The notes below the pieces were generated by a model. The model did no database searches and was not told the DNA's origin. It saw nothing but the letters and a program-made list of their open reading frames with translations. A stretch of DNA of 64,000 nt, from NCBI GenBank assembly GCA_014879575.1, contig JACSRU010000139.1, positions 1 through 64,000 on the forward strand, given 5' to 3'. The DNA is from Chthoniobacterales bacterium (GTDB lineage: Bacteria; Verrucomicrobiota; Verrucomicrobiia; Chthoniobacterales; Terrimicrobiaceae). The position numbers and the translations under genes are program-made. Below are positions 1 through 12,756 of the stretch, in pieces (the first letter of the stretch is position 1; every line of letters starts with the position of its first letter).

Positions 1-161
1 TCTGGTCCGCTGGCGGGCGGGCAGGGATGGCGCGGAGCGCGGCGGACGACACGGAGGTCATCCCTCCAGGGCGGAGGCGCACGATTTGTTTATGCAACGC
101 AGGGATGGGCGTGGCGGAAACTTTCTGGTCAATTTTTACAAACTCTTCTAAAAAAATTCCC

Positions 162-512
162 ATGCCCGACCAAACCGACCACGAGGATGTTCGAAATATT
201 CCTCCGGCAATCACGGAGAAAATCCATGTGGATTCCCTGCGGGTTCGGGACAAGGTGATCCTGCGAACTGCGAAATCCACCTATGTGCTGACGGTGGGAA
301 AAAACTCCCATTGCATCCTGAGTGCAGCCAATATTCCCGCCAAGGTTGCTCAGATCATCCTTCGTGGCGGCACGAATGCGGATGCCACAGAATATACGCC
401 GAATCGAATTTATGTGGGCGGACGACTGGCGTATGCCTTTGATGAGGAAAGCACGGACATGATGACGACGTCGCAAATTGAATCGCTGTCCTACGAGCCG
501 GCCACGAGGTGA
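162..512 (+). CDS. hypothetical protein
   Basis: ORF with internal ATG (MPDQTDHEDVRN...); convergent with the next gene. Confidence 0.6.
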   Translation: MPDQTDHEDVRNIPPAITEKIHVDSLRVRDKVILRTAKSTYVLTVGKNSHCILSAANIPAKVAQIILRGGTNADATEYTPNRIYVGGRLAYAFDEESTDMMTTSQIESLSYEPATR

Positions 513-518
513 GAGTGG

Positions 519-1073
519 TTATTGGTGGCCGACGCGAATTTCCGCAAGTTTTCCCTCCAACTCCCGAATCCTTCCCTCCAGTCTCTGGATGGTATCCTTC
601 GCGGCGGTCAACTGACGGGTTTTCTCCAGCAGCCCGGTTTCCACATCCCGGATGCGTTTTTGCAGGTTGACCCGGATGCTGCCCCTTTGGGGCTGGTGAA
701 AGCCCTCGGTCTGCGGAGGCATCTCTTCCTCGTGGAAAAAGGAAGCCTGGCCGAGGCGGATTCTTTCCCCGGTGCAGCAGTTCACGATGGGAGTCTCCCG
801 GGAAATTTCCCCGAGACGGCAGAATTCCATGAGAGCCTCGGGCGTTGTCGGGCCGTAGAAGAGATCCTCGGAGGTCTCGATGAGCCAATCCATCGCCAGA
901 TCCGGAATCATCGGAGCTTTTGTCCACATTTCCCGGTCGGTCGAGACCATGTCATGCGGGTTGACCTGGGCGGCCTTTGCCCAGGCGCGGACTTGTTCAA
1001 AGGGAACCGGACCGAAGACTTCGGCGGTCTCGTGTTTTTTCAAAAACCAATTTACCGGATGGTCAATTGTCAT
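519..1073 (-). CDS. GYF-like domain protein (two GYF_2/DUF4339-like repeats) with C-terminal coiled coil
   Basis: Repeated W-x(n)-GP-x(n)-W pattern (NWFLKKHETAEVFGPV..., DWLIETSEDLFYGPT...) followed by a Lys/Glu/Leu-rich heptad-like tail. Confidence 0.55.
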   Translation of the reverse strand: MTIDHPVNWFLKKHETAEVFGPVPFEQVRAWAKAAQVNPHDMVSTDREMWTKAPMIPDLAMDWLIETSEDLFYGPTTPEALMEFCRLGEISRETPIVNCCTGERIRLGQASFFHEEEMPPQTEGFHQPQRGSIRVNLQKRIRDVETGLLEKTRQLTAAKDTIQRLEGRIRELEGKLAEIRVGHQ

Positions 1074-1173
1074 AGGGAACAAAACGGATTCTTTCAACAT
1101 TCCCGGGATTTGACAAGCAGCATCGCTTGCTTGCCAGCGGACGTTGGTTCGCTAGACTGGGCGGGACAGACAC

Positions 1174-2583
1174 ATGAGCAAAACCTTACTCGACAAAGTC
1201 TGGGAGGCCCACACCGTGCGGACGCTCCCAAATGGATCCACTCAACTTCTCATCGGCACGCACCTCATCCATGAAGTGACCAGTCCGCAGGCCTTCGGGA
1301 TGTTGCGCGACCTGGGTCTGAAAGTCCTCTTTCCTTCGCGCACCTTCGCCACGGTTGATCACATCGTCCCCACGGACGAACGGGATGAGCCCTTCAGTGA
1401 CAGTCTTGCGGACGCGATGATCAAGGCTCTGCGGGAAAACTGCGCGCAGTCCGGCATCAAGTTTTTTGATCTTCCTTCCGGGCAGCAGGGGATCGTCCAC
1501 ATTGTCGGACCCGAACAGGGAATCACCCAGCCGGGGACGACCATCGCCTGCGGAGATTCGCACACCTCGACGCACGGTGCCTTCGGGGCCATCGCCTTTG
1601 GCATCGGCACAAGCCAGGTGCGGGACGTTCTTGCGACCCAGACGATGGCCATCCGCAAGCCGAAAGTCCGCAGGATCAATGTGGACGGTTCGCTGGCGCC
1701 GGGTGTTTATTCGAAGGATGTGATCCTTCACATCATCCGCAAGCTGGGAGTCAACGGGGGTCTCGGATTTGCGTATGAATACGGGGGCTCCACGTTTGAC
1801 GCCTTCACTCAGGAGGAACGCATGACCGTCTGCAACATGTCCATCGAGGGAGGAGCCCGCGTGGGATATGTGAATCCCGACGAGACCACCTTTGCCTATC
1901 TCAAGGGGCGCCCTTATGCGCCGAAAGGTGCTCAATGGGAGGCGGCTGTCGCGCGTTGGAAGGCGACGGCCTCGGATCCGGGAGCCGCTTATGACGAGGT
2001 CATTTCCTACAAGGCCTCGGAGATTGCGCCCACGGTGACGTGGGGAATCAATCCCGGTCAGGCGATCTTCATTGATGAGAAGGTGCCGCGACTTTCCGAA
2101 CTTCCGGACAAGGACCGGGCGACGGCTGAGGAAGCCCTTGTCCACATGCAGCTCAAGGCCGGAGAACCGATCAAAGGCACCAAGGTGGACGTTGCCTTCT
2201 TGGGCAGTTGCACCAACGGACGCCTGAGCGACCTCACCGAAGTGGCGAAGCACATTCGCGGGCACAAGGTGCGCCGTGGGGTCAAGGCGATTGTCGTGCC
2301 GGGTTCCCAGGGGGTTGCCGCACTGGCCGAACGCATGGGACTGGCTGCCATCTTCCAGGAAGCCGGATTTGAATGGCGTGGGGCCGGATGCTCGATGTGT
2401 CTCGGAATGAATCCCGACAAATTGGTCGGGGACCAACTCTGCGCGAGTTCGAGCAATAGAAATTTCAAAGGCCGCCAAGGCAGCCCGACCGGACGAACCG
2501 TCCTCATGAGTCCGCTCATGGTCGCCGCCGCAGCCGTCACCGGAGAAATCTCCGATGCCCGGGAAATTTTCCACGTCGCCTGA
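1174..2583 (+). CDS. leuC: 3-isopropylmalate dehydratase large subunit
   Basis: Aconitase-family motifs ([43 protein letters not shown]). Confidence 0.97.
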   Translation: MSKTLLDKVWEAHTVRTLPNGSTQLLIGTHLIHEVTSPQAFGMLRDLGLKVLFPSRTFATVDHIVPTDERDEPFSDSLADAMIKALRENCAQSGIKFFDLPSGQQGIVHIVGPEQGITQPGTTIACGDSHTSTHGAFGAIAFGIGTSQVRDVLATQTMAIRKPKVRRINVDGSLAPGVYSKDVILHIIRKLGVNGGLGFAYEYGGSTFDAFTQEERMTVCNMSIEGGARVGYVNPDETTFAYLKGRPYAPKGAQWEAAVARWKATASDPGAAYDEVISYKASEIAPTVTWGINPGQAIFIDEKVPRLSELPDKDRATAEEALVHMQLKAGEPIKGTKVDVAFLGSCTNGRLSDLTEVAKHIRGHKVRRGVKAIVVPGSQGVAALAERMGLAAIFQEAGFEWRGAGCSMCLGMNPDKLVGDQLCASSSNRNFKGRQGSPTGRTVLMSPLMVAAAAVTGEISDAREIFHVA

Positions 2584-2624
2584 GCGATCAGGGGGAACCA
2601 ACCTTTTTTTGTATTAACTCAATC

Positions 2625-3227
2625 ATGGCACTAGAAAAAATCACACAGGTTACCGGTCGGGGCGTTTACGTTCCCGGGGATGACATTGACACCGATCGCA
2701 TTATTCCGGCGCGCTTCATGAAGTGTGTCACCTTCGATGGGCTGGGGGAGTTTGCCTTTGCAGATGCCCGCGCCGCAGCGGCGGCGGAAGGCACCGTTCA
2801 CCCGCTGGATGATCCCCGTTTCGTGGGGGCTTCCGTTTTGCTCTCGGGCTCAAATTTTGGGTGTGGAAGCTCGCGCGAGCATGCCCCCCAGGCACTTTAC
2901 CGGTTTGGGATTCGTGCGGTGCTCGCCGAGAGCTTTGCGGAGATTTTCTTTGGGAATTCGACAACCCTTGGCATGCCGTGCGTCGTGATGCGTCCGGAGG
3001 ATCTTCGTGCGCTTGCCGGAATCATTGCGTCCGACCCGGCGGCTCTGTTGACGATTGATCTCCTCGAAAGCAAGGTAAGCATTGCCGACATGGATTTTCC
3101 CGCCATCCTGCCCGACCACGCCAAGGAGGCTTTGGTGACCGGGCGGTGGGACGCCATCGCCGACCTTCTGGAGGGGGTGGACGCGGTGCGGGACCGCGCC
3201 GCCCAACTGCCCTACATGGCCGCCTGA
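2625..3227 (+). CDS. leuD: 3-isopropylmalate dehydratase small subunit
   Basis: DDIDTDRIIPARFMK and GSNFGCGSSREHAPQAL motifs; directly downstream of leuC. Confidence 0.97.
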   Translation: MALEKITQVTGRGVYVPGDDIDTDRIIPARFMKCVTFDGLGEFAFADARAAAAAEGTVHPLDDPRFVGASVLLSGSNFGCGSSREHAPQALYRFGIRAVLAESFAEIFFGNSTTLGMPCVVMRPEDLRALAGIIASDPAALLTIDLLESKVSIADMDFPAILPDHAKEALVTGRWDAIADLLEGVDAVRDRAAQLPYMAA

Positions 3228-3263
3228 ATTTTCTGAATCCCTCACGCGGGAGGGAGTGCGTGA

Positions 3264-5323
<2,060 letters not shown>

Positions 5324-5329
5324 GAACCT

Positions 5330-6658
5330 GTGAAAAATCCGCCCCCATTTGATTTCCAACCCGCCGCCTATTCCGGTCCCCCGCTGGAGGAAGTGATGCG
5401 GATGCGGCGGGAATTTTTGAATCCCGCGATTTTTCATTATTACAAGGAACCCCTCCTGATCGTCGCCGGGAGGGGGCAGTATCTCTTCGACGAGAAGGGG
5501 CGTCGGTATCTGGATGGATTTGGAGGGATCGTCACGGTGAGTGTCGGGCATTGCCATCCGCAGGTCGTCGCGGCCGCCAATCAGCAGAACGAAATCCTGC
5601 AGCATACGACCACGATCTACGCACACCCGAACATTGCGCTCTACGCGCGGGATCTGGCGGCCCGATTGCCGGGCGACCTCCGGGTTTGTTATTTTGTCAA
5701 CTCCGGTTCCGAGGCCAATGATCTCGCCCTCCTGATGGCCCGGGCTTTCACCGGGAATTTTGACATGATCGCGCTCCGGAACGCCTACCACGGCGGCAGT
5801 CCGTCCACGATGGCGCTCACCTCGCACAATACCTGGAAATTCAATACGCCACACAGTTTCGGCGTTCACCATGCAGTGGCTCCGGATCTTTATCGCGGAC
5901 GCTGGACGGAGCCGGACTGCGGGCCGGCCTACGCCGGGGAAATCCAGAACCTGATCCAACTTGCGACCTCCGGGAGGGTGGCGGGGTTCATTGCGGAATC
6001 CATCCAGGGAGTTGGTGGGGCGGTGGTTTTTCCGGATGGCTACCTGCGGGAGGCGTATCGCCATGTCCGGGCGGCGGGGGGGCTTTGCATCGCCGATGAG
6101 GTCCAAACCGGATTCGGACGGACGGGCACGCACTTTTGGGGATTTGAGACCCAGGGTGTGGTCCCGGATATCGTCACCATGGCCAAGGGGATTGGCAACG
6201 GATGTCCGCTGGCCGCCGTGGTGACGACGCCGCAAATCGCCGCCTGCCTCACGGAACGGCTCCATTTCAATACCTTCGGGGGAAATCCAGTGTCCTGTGC
6301 GCAAGGACGTGCCGTCCTCGAGGTCATCGAGCGGGAACACCTCCAGGCCAATTCGCTGGTTGTGGGAAATCGCCTCATGGACGGACTCCGGCAGCTTCAG
6401 GCAAAACATTCCCTCATCGGCCAGGTGCGCGGGCGCGGACTCATGATCGGATGCGAGCTGGTGACGGATCCCGAGCAAAAGACACCCGCGAAAGCAGAGT
6501 GCCTCCACGTGTTTGAGAAGTGCCGGGAGCTGGGAGTTCTGCTCGGCAAGGGAGGACTGCACGGGAACACCCTCCGCATCAAGCCCCCGATGTGCCTGAC
6601 TGCGGACGACGGGGATTTCCTCCTCTCTGTCCTTGACGACGCGCTGGGCTCGGTTTAA
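5330..6658 (+). CDS. class III PLP-dependent aminotransferase (AGXT2-like alanine-glyoxylate aminotransferase)
   Basis: Class III aminotransferase motifs ([30 protein letters not shown]). Confidence 0.88.
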   Translation: MKNPPPFDFQPAAYSGPPLEEVMRMRREFLNPAIFHYYKEPLLIVAGRGQYLFDEKGRRYLDGFGGIVTVSVGHCHPQVVAAANQQNEILQHTTTIYAHPNIALYARDLAARLPGDLRVCYFVNSGSEANDLALLMARAFTGNFDMIALRNAYHGGSPSTMALTSHNTWKFNTPHSFGVHHAVAPDLYRGRWTEPDCGPAYAGEIQNLIQLATSGRVAGFIAESIQGVGGAVVFPDGYLREAYRHVRAAGGLCIADEVQTGFGRTGTHFWGFETQGVVPDIVTMAKGIGNGCPLAAVVTTPQIAACLTERLHFNTFGGNPVSCAQGRAVLEVIEREHLQANSLVVGNRLMDGLRQLQAKHSLIGQVRGRGLMIGCELVTDPEQKTPAKAECLHVFEKCRELGVLLGKGGLHGNTLRIKPPMCLTADDGDFLLSVLDDALGSV

Positions 6659-6813
6659 TCGGAAAAAATGGAGTGCCCGCCGGACACTGTGGATGGCCGG
6701 ACAGGCGGCCAGGAAAAAAGTTGTTCACAAATTTCTTCCGTTTCTTCTTGATTCCCGGCGGAGGAGATGGTCTTCTCTCCCCCTTTTCCGCTCAACCAGC
6801 GGATCTCACTTTT

Positions 6814-7239
6814 ATGGCGAAAGAAATTGTAGGACAAATCAAGTTGCAGATTCCCGCAGGGCAGGCAAATCCGGCTCCTCCGGTCGGCCCGGCCCTCGGT
6901 CAACAGGGCGTGAACATCATGGCCTTCTGCAAGGAATTCAATGCGGCAACCCAGAAGCAGGCCGGAGACATTCTCCCGGTGGTCATCACGGTTTACAAAG
7001 ATAAGAGCTTTACCTTTATCACCAAGTCGCCCCCGGCGGCTGTCCTCCTCAAAAAGGCGGCCGGGCTTGCGTCCGGATCGAAGGAGCCGAACAAAACCAA
7101 GGTCGGCAAACTCACCAAAAAACAGGTGATGGACGTTGTAAAAATCAAGATGAAGGACATGAACGCGCGTGATGAAGAAGCGGCGTTCCGCACCCTTTGC
7201 GGCACAGCCCGTCAGATGGGACTCGAAGTCGGAGAATAA
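6814..7239 (+). CDS. rplK: 50S ribosomal protein L11
   Basis: [36 protein letters not shown]..., full-length canonical L11. Confidence 0.97.
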   Translation: MAKEIVGQIKLQIPAGQANPAPPVGPALGQQGVNIMAFCKEFNAATQKQAGDILPVVITVYKDKSFTFITKSPPAAVLLKKAAGLASGSKEPNKTKVGKLTKKQVMDVVKIKMKDMNARDEEAAFRTLCGTARQMGLEVGE

Positions 7240-7259
7240 AATTTCCCGTCAGTGAAGTG

Positions 7260-7303
7260 GGGGCGGTTCGACGAATCTCGTTGAACCGCCCCTTCGATTT
7301 TTT
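7260..7303 (+). terminator. intrinsic terminator after rplK
   Basis: GGGGCGGTTCGACGA-atc-TCGTTGAACCGCCCC (about 15 bp stem incl. one G-T) followed by ttcgaTTTTTT. Confidence 0.85.
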
Positions 7304-7416
7304 CCGCCCAGACGGATGTCCCGACGCCCGCACAGGGAGCTGCGGGAATAAAATATTTTCCCGTCACGCATTTCGTTGCCCTTGGGCACTTGGTTGGCGT
7401 AGTCTGCCCGCGCATC

Positions 7417-10400
7417 ATGCCCAAGGATACTTCCATCAAAAAAATCCTCCTCATTGGCTCGGGTCCGATTGTCATCGGACAGGGCTGCGAATTCGACTAC
7501 TCCGGGGTCCAGGCCTGCAAGGCCCTGGCGGAGGAAGGTTACCAGGTGGTCCTGGTCAACTCGAATCCCGCAACGATCATGACCGATCCCGAGTTCGCGC
7601 AGCGGACGTATATCGAGCCGATTACTCCGGAGGTCATCGAAAAAATTTTGGAGCGTGAAAAGCCGGATGCGGTGCTGCCCACGCTCGGTGGCCAGACCGC
7701 TCTGAATGCGGCGATGGCACTTGTTGCCAACGGGGCTCTTGAACGACATGGAGCCCGCCTCATCGGTGCCAATGCGGACGCCATCCAGCGCGGAGAGGAT
7801 CGCCTGATCTTCAAAAACATCATGCTCGAAATCGGGCTCGATTGCGCGCGTTCCGGGGTGGCTCACACGATGGACGAGGCGGCGGCGGTGGCGGTGGAAA
7901 TCGGAACCTTCCCGCTCATTATTCGTCCGGCCTTCACTCTGGGAGGAGCCGGCGGCGGCATTGCGTATAACCGCGAGGAGCTCGAGGAAATCGTTCGCCG
8001 GGGACTCGATCTCTCCCCGGTGACCGAGGTGCTGATCGAGGAATCGCTTCTCGGCTGGAAGGAGTTCGAGATGGAGGTCATGCGCGACCGTGCGGACAAT
8101 TGCGTGGTGATTTGCTCGATTGAAAACCTTGATCCCATGGGCATCCACACCGGGGACTCGATCACCGTGGCGCCGATCCAGACGCTCACGGACAAGGAAT
8201 ACCAGGCGATGCGGAATGCAAGTTTCGCCGTGATCCGTGCGATCGGTGTCGAAACCGGGGGATCGAACATCCAATTTGCCGTGAATCCGGAAAACGGCCG
8301 CATGGTGGTCATCGAGATGAATCCGCGTGTTTCGCGCAGTTCGGCGCTTGCCTCCAAGGCCACCGGTTTTCCCATTGCCAAAATCGCGGCCAAACTGGCT
8401 GTGGGCTACACGCTGGACGAGTTGAAAAACGACATCACGCGCGAGACGCCCGCCTGTTTCGAGCCTTCGATTGATTACGTGGTCACCAAGATCCCGCGCT
8501 TCACCTTCGAGAAGTTTCCGCAGGCGGATCCCACCCTGACCACCCAGATGAAAAGCGTCGGGGAGGCGATGGCGATTGGGCGCACCTTCAAGGAGTCCCT
8601 GCAAAAGGCACTGCGCTCGCTGGAAATCGGACGCTTCGGGCTCGGAGCCGACGGCAGGGATATCGAGACAGATCTTGCCACCATCAAACAAAAATTGCGG
8701 ATCCCGGGAGCCGACCGCATTTTCTTTATCCGTCAGGCATTCCTTGCCGGATTGACGGTGGAGGACATCCACGAACTCTCCAAAATTGATCCCTGGTTCC
8801 TGGAACACATCCGCCTGATCGTCGGAGAGGAGGGGAAGATCCGCGAAAACGGCGATGTCCTCGACTTCCGGCGCGCGAAGAAGTTTGGGTTCTCCGACCG
8901 TCAGCTTGCGCACCTGACCGGATCCACCGAGCCGGAGATTCGCAAGCGGAGAAAGGCGGCGGGAGTTTTGCCCACCTACCGGCTGGTGGACACCTGCGCG
9001 GCCGAGTTCGAAGCCTACACTCCGTATTATTATTCAACGTATGGGGATGAGGATGAGACGCGGAAGAGCGACAAAAAGAAGGTGCTCATCCTTGGTGGCG
9101 GCCCCAACCGGATCGGGCAGGGGATTGAATTCGACTATTGTTGCGTGCATGCCGCCTTCGCCCTGAAGGAACTTGGGTGGGAGACAATCATGGTCAACTC
9201 GAATCCCGAGACGGTTTCGACCGATTACGACACCAGTGACAAATTGTATTTCGAGCCGTTGACGCTCGAAGATGTGTTGAGCATCTACGAACGGGAAAAG
9301 GCGGATGCTGTCATCGTCCAGTTCGGGGGACAGACCCCGCTGAATCTTGCCGCCGGCCTGGCCGCCAACGGGTGCAACATCATCGGAACCCAACCCAAAA
9401 GTATCGAGATGGCTGAAGACCGGAAACATTTCTCCGCCATGCTCGACAAGCTCGGTTTGCGCCAGACCCAGGGTGGCACGGCGACCAACGAGGAGGAGGC
9501 CGTGTCCGTCGCCTCCCGCATCGGTTATCCGGTGCTTGTCCGTCCGTCGTTTGTTCTCGGAGGCCGGGCCATGGAGATCGTCCACGATGAAGCCGATTTG
9601 CGCCGCTATATCCGTACGGCGGTTGCCGCCAGCCCGGAGCGTCCGGTATTGGTGGACCGCTTCCTTGAAGATGCCACCGAAGTGGATGTGGATTGCATCG
9701 CCGACGGCGAGACCTGCGTGATTGGGGGAGTGATGGAACATATCGAGCAGGCCGGAATCCACTCCGGCGACAGCGCGTGCGTCATCCCCAGCTTTTCCCT
9801 CTCGCCCCGGACGATTGAGACCATCAGGAAGGCCACGATTGCCATGGCGAAGGAACTCGAGGTCCGCGGTCTGATGAATGTCCAGTTCGCGATCAAGGAC
9901 GAGGAGGTGTACATCCTCGAGGTGAACCCCCGCGCGTCGCGCACGGTGCCGTTTGTCAGCAAGGCCATCGGAGTCCCCCTTGCCAAGATGGCGGCAAAAA
10001 TCATGGCGGGAAAAACCCTCCGGGAACTCGGCTTCACGGAGGAAAGGATTCCCGCCTACTATTCGGTCAAGGAAGCGGTCTTCCCGTTCATAAAATTCCC
10101 CGGAGTGGACATCATCCTCGGACCGGAAATGCGTTCGACGGGCGAGGTGATGGGCTTGGATGCCGATCTCGGCATCGCGTATGCGAAAAGCCAGATGTCC
10201 GCCCAGCCCCCCCTGCCGACAAAGGGAAATGTTTTCATCAGCGTGAAGGATGGGGACAAGTCGGCGGTGATCGAAGTGGCAAAGGACTTTGCGGATCTCG
10301 GCTTCCAGATCCATGCCACCTCCGGCACGGCGGGATTCCTTTCCGAGGCGGGCATTCCGGTGAAGGTGTTGCTCAAAATCCAGGAAGGCCGTCCGAACGT

Positions 10401-10617
10401 GCTCGATCTGATCAAGAACGGGGACATCCACTTCGTGCTCAATACTCCCAGCGGCCAGCAACCCCGTCGCGATGAGGTGTTGATCCGCAGTGCGGCCGTG
10501 GCGGCGCGCGTGGCGACCATGACCACTCTGCGGGGAGCCCGGGCCAGCGTGGCCGCCATCCGGGCCATCCAGCAGGCGGGATACGGAGTAAAGAGTCTGC
10601 AAGAGTATCACGCCTAG
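7417..10617 (+). CDS. carB: carbamoyl-phosphate synthase large subunit
   Basis: Two ATP-grasp halves, [17 protein letters not shown] and [17 protein letters not shown]. Confidence 0.97.
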   Translation: MPKDTSIKKILLIGSGPIVIGQGCEFDYSGVQACKALAEEGYQVVLVNSNPATIMTDPEFAQRTYIEPITPEVIEKILEREKPDAVLPTLGGQTALNAAMALVANGALERHGARLIGANADAIQRGEDRLIFKNIMLEIGLDCARSGVAHTMDEAAAVAVEIGTFPLIIRPAFTLGGAGGGIAYNREELEEIVRRGLDLSPVTEVLIEESLLGWKEFEMEVMRDRADNCVVICSIENLDPMGIHTGDSITVAPIQTLTDKEYQAMRNASFAVIRAIGVETGGSNIQFAVNPENGRMVVIEMNPRVSRSSALASKATGFPIAKIAAKLAVGYTLDELKNDITRETPACFEPSIDYVVTKIPRFTFEKFPQADPTLTTQMKSVGEAMAIGRTFKESLQKALRSLEIGRFGLGADGRDIETDLATIKQKLRIPGADRIFFIRQAFLAGLTVEDIHELSKIDPWFLEHIRLIVGEEGKIRENGDVLDFRRAKKFGFSDRQLAHLTGSTEPEIRKRRKAAGVLPTYRLVDTCAAEFEAYTPYYYSTYGDEDETRKSDKKKVLILGGGPNRIGQGIEFDYCCVHAAFALKELGWETIMVNSNPETVSTDYDTSDKLYFEPLTLEDVLSIYEREKADAVIVQFGGQTPLNLAAGLAANGCNIIGTQPKSIEMAEDRKHFSAMLDKLGLRQTQGGTATNEEEAVSVASRIGYPVLVRPSFVLGGRAMEIVHDEADLRRYIRTAVAASPERPVLVDRFLEDATEVDVDCIADGETCVIGGVMEHIEQAGIHSGDSACVIPSFSLSPRTIETIRKATIAMAKELEVRGLMNVQFAIKDEEVYILEVNPRASRTVPFVSKAIGVPLAKMAAKIMAGKTLRELGFTEERIPAYYSVKEAVFPFIKFPGVDIILGPEMRSTGEVMGLDADLGIAYAKSQMSAQPPLPTKGNVFISVKDGDKSAVIEVAKDFADLGFQIHATSGTAGFLSEAGIPVKVLLKIQEGRPNVLDLIKNGDIHFVLNTPSGQQPRRDEVLIRSAAVAARVATMTTLRGARASVAAIRAIQQAGYGVKSLQEYHA

Positions 10618-10665
10618 CGGTTTCTTCTTGCTTTCCTGAATAATCTCTGCTTAAAAGGCACACAC

Positions 10666-11079
10666 ATGAAAGCTGCTGCCCTCCTCCTGTTGACATTCAC
10701 CGTAACGGCGTTCGCTGATATTCAATCACCACCCGCCTCGGATCAGGGGCCAACCCGAAAGCTCGGACGCGGCCTGAGCAATATCGCCTTTGGCGTGACC
10801 GAGATCCCGGATGCCATCTTCTCCGTCAACTACGCCGAGGGAAATTCCGCAGCGTGGGGATACGGTGTGGTTCGTGGCGTGGGTCGCACGCTGGCGCGTC
10901 TTGGCTATGGAATTTACGAGGTCGCCCTCTTCCCCTTCCCAACTCAGAAGGGCACCTACTACCCGCCCTATCGCAGCGATATTCCCTGGATCAATTCCGG
11001 CTTTCAGGAGTTTCCGCCGGAGCTTGGGTTTGACACGCGCTACAACTACTCGCGCACCTATCTTCGCGACCCGAATTGA
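10666..11079 (+). CDS. putative exosortase system-associated protein, TIGR04073-like
   Basis: Signal peptide plus RKLGRGLSNIAFGVTEIPDAIF...; resembles the TIGR04073 family (from memory). Confidence 0.65.
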   Translation: MKAAALLLLTFTVTAFADIQSPPASDQGPTRKLGRGLSNIAFGVTEIPDAIFSVNYAEGNSAAWGYGVVRGVGRTLARLGYGIYEVALFPFPTQKGTYYPPYRSDIPWINSGFQEFPPELGFDTRYNYSRTYLRDPN

Positions 11080-11102
11080 TTGGCGCAGCCTTTGAAGAAA
11101 CA

Positions 11103-11140
11103 CGGTCGCCCGCAGGGATCTGGGGGCGACCGTTTTTTAT
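11103..11140 (+). terminator. intrinsic terminator between convergent genes
   Basis: CGGTCGCCC-gcagggatctgg-GGGCGACCG followed by TTTTTTATTTTT. Confidence 0.8.
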
Positions 11141-11679
11141 TTTTCGGGAATCCAGTCAATGACCTCGGCCCCCGTGAGGTGGTTTTCGTAGGCACCGAGG
11201 AGGTAGAGGTAATCGGAGAGGCGGTTGAGGTAGATCATGGACGAGCGGGCGAGCGTGTCGGAGTCTTCGATCAACAGAGCCTCGCGTTCGGCCCGGCGGG
11301 CAACCGTCCGCGCAATGTGAATCTGACTCGCCGCCGGGGAGCCGCCCGGTAGGACAAAATTTTTTTTCACGGGAAGTTCGGCGGCGATGCGATCCATCGC
11401 CTGTTCGATTTCCCGCACGTCACTCTCCGTGATGCGCGCGAGCTTGCCCGGTGCGAGGACCGTGGCCAGATCCGTGCAGAGGTCGAACGTTTTGAGCTGC
11501 AGCGCGATCAGCGCCGTTCGCACGGGTTCGCTGGGGCCTGCGGAAAGGGCGGCACCGAGGATCGAGTTCATCTCATCCAATGTCCCGTAGGCGGCAACCC
11601 GCGGATGGGTTTTGCGGACCCGTTGCCCGGAAAACAAACTCGTTTCGCCCTGGTCTCCTGTGCGGGTATAGATCTTCAT
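11137..11679 (-). CDS. cob(I)yrinic acid a,c-diamide/cob(I)alamin adenosyltransferase (PduO type)
   Basis: MKIYTRTGDQGETSLFSGQRVRK, RRAEREALL motif. Confidence 0.92.
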   Translation of the reverse strand: MKIYTRTGDQGETSLFSGQRVRKTHPRVAAYGTLDEMNSILGAALSAGPSEPVRTALIALQLKTFDLCTDLATVLAPGKLARITESDVREIEQAMDRIAAELPVKKNFVLPGGSPAASQIHIARTVARRAEREALLIEDSDTLARSSMIYLNRLSDYLYLLGAYENHLTGAEVIDWIPEK

Positions 11680-11799
11680 GGGATGCGCACTGACATCGCA
11701 CGCCGGATGTCAAACTCCAAGCCGGAAATCCGGCGCGAATGCAAGATGACGGCGGATTCCCTTGACCCCGGCGCGAAGGCAAAGGAAAACAGGCGGACC

Positions 11800-12756
11800 A
11801 TGATTTCATTGTCAGTGCCGGTCTATAACGAGCAGGATGCGATTTTGCCCCTTTTTGAGAAAGTGAGGAAGGTGATGGACGCTCATGGGCTTCCGTGGGA
11901 GATCATCTTTGTGAACGATGGGAGCATTGATCAAAGCGCGGAACTCCTCGATGGACTTGCCGGCAGGCACCCGGAGGTCAAGGTTGTCCATTTTCGCCGA
12001 AACTTTGGCCAGACGGCTGCGATGATGGCCGGCTTTGATTTTGCGCGCGGCGAGGTCATCATTCCGATGGATGGAGACGGGCAAAACGATCCGGAGGACA
12101 TCCCGCGCATGCTGGCCAAGCTGGACGAGGGATACGAGGTTTGTTCCGGCTGGAGGAAGGATCGCCAGGACAATGCCCTCCAGAGGAACCTCCCGAGCAT
12201 CCTCGCAAACAAGCTCATCTCCGCCGTCTCCGGGGTCTCCCTGCATGACTTCGGCTGCTCGCTCAAGGCCTACCGGGCGGAGGTGATCAAAGGGGTCCGT
12301 CTCTATGGCGAAATGCACCGGTTCCTTCCGATCTACGCGAAATGGCATGGCGCCCGGATATCGGAAATCCCTGTGAACCACTTTGCCAGGACCTCCGGAA
12401 AGTCGAAATATGGACTCGAGCGTGTGCTCAAGGTTCTGCTCGATCTGGTGACTGTGAAGTTCCTCGACAAATACATGCTCAAGCCGATGTATCTTTTCGG
12501 GTTTTGGGGGCTCATCTTTTTTGCCGGAACCGCGATTTTTACGGCTTGGACATTTTACATGCGCCTGAAGGGTTATTATTTTACCGCGACGCCGTTGCCG
12601 ATGATGGCGGTTTTTTCCTTCATGACCGGGATGATTTGCGTGCTGATGGGGCTCCTTGCGGAGATGATCACCCGCACGTTCCACGAATCCCAGGGGAAAT
12701 CGATTTATCTTGTTCGGGAGACGCGGAATTTGGGTGGGTTGGCGGAGGGTCGCTGA
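11800..12756 (+). CDS. GT2 family glycosyltransferase (polyprenyl-phosphate sugar synthase type)
   Basis: SVPVYNEQDAILPLF, DGDGQNDPEDIP, two C-terminal TM segments; start choice uncertain (11746 also possible). Confidence 0.9.
   Translation: MISLSVPVYNEQDAILPLFEKVRKVMDAHGLPWEIIFVNDGSIDQSAELLDGLAGRHPEVKVVHFRRNFGQTAAMMAGFDFARGEVIIPMDGDGQNDPEDIPRMLAKLDEGYEVCSGWRKDRQDNALQRNLPSILANKLISAVSGVSLHDFGCSLKAYRAEVIKGVRLYGEMHRFLPIYAKWHGARISEIPVNHFARTSGKSKYGLERVLKVLLDLVTVKFLDKYMLKPMYLFGFWGLIFFAGTAIFTAWTFYMRLKGYYFTATPLPMMAVFSFMTGMICVLMGLLAEMITRTFHESQGKSIYLVRETRNLGGLAEGR

Noticed and set aside
1186-2601. 471-aa antisense ORF opposite leuC
   Set aside because: Shadow ORF of a well-conserved gene in high-GC DNA; low-complexity Arg/Gly/His-rich translation without recognisable motifs.
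7249-8913. 554-aa antisense ORF opposite carB
   Set aside because: carB is unambiguous on the + strand; antisense frame is a codon-usage artefact.
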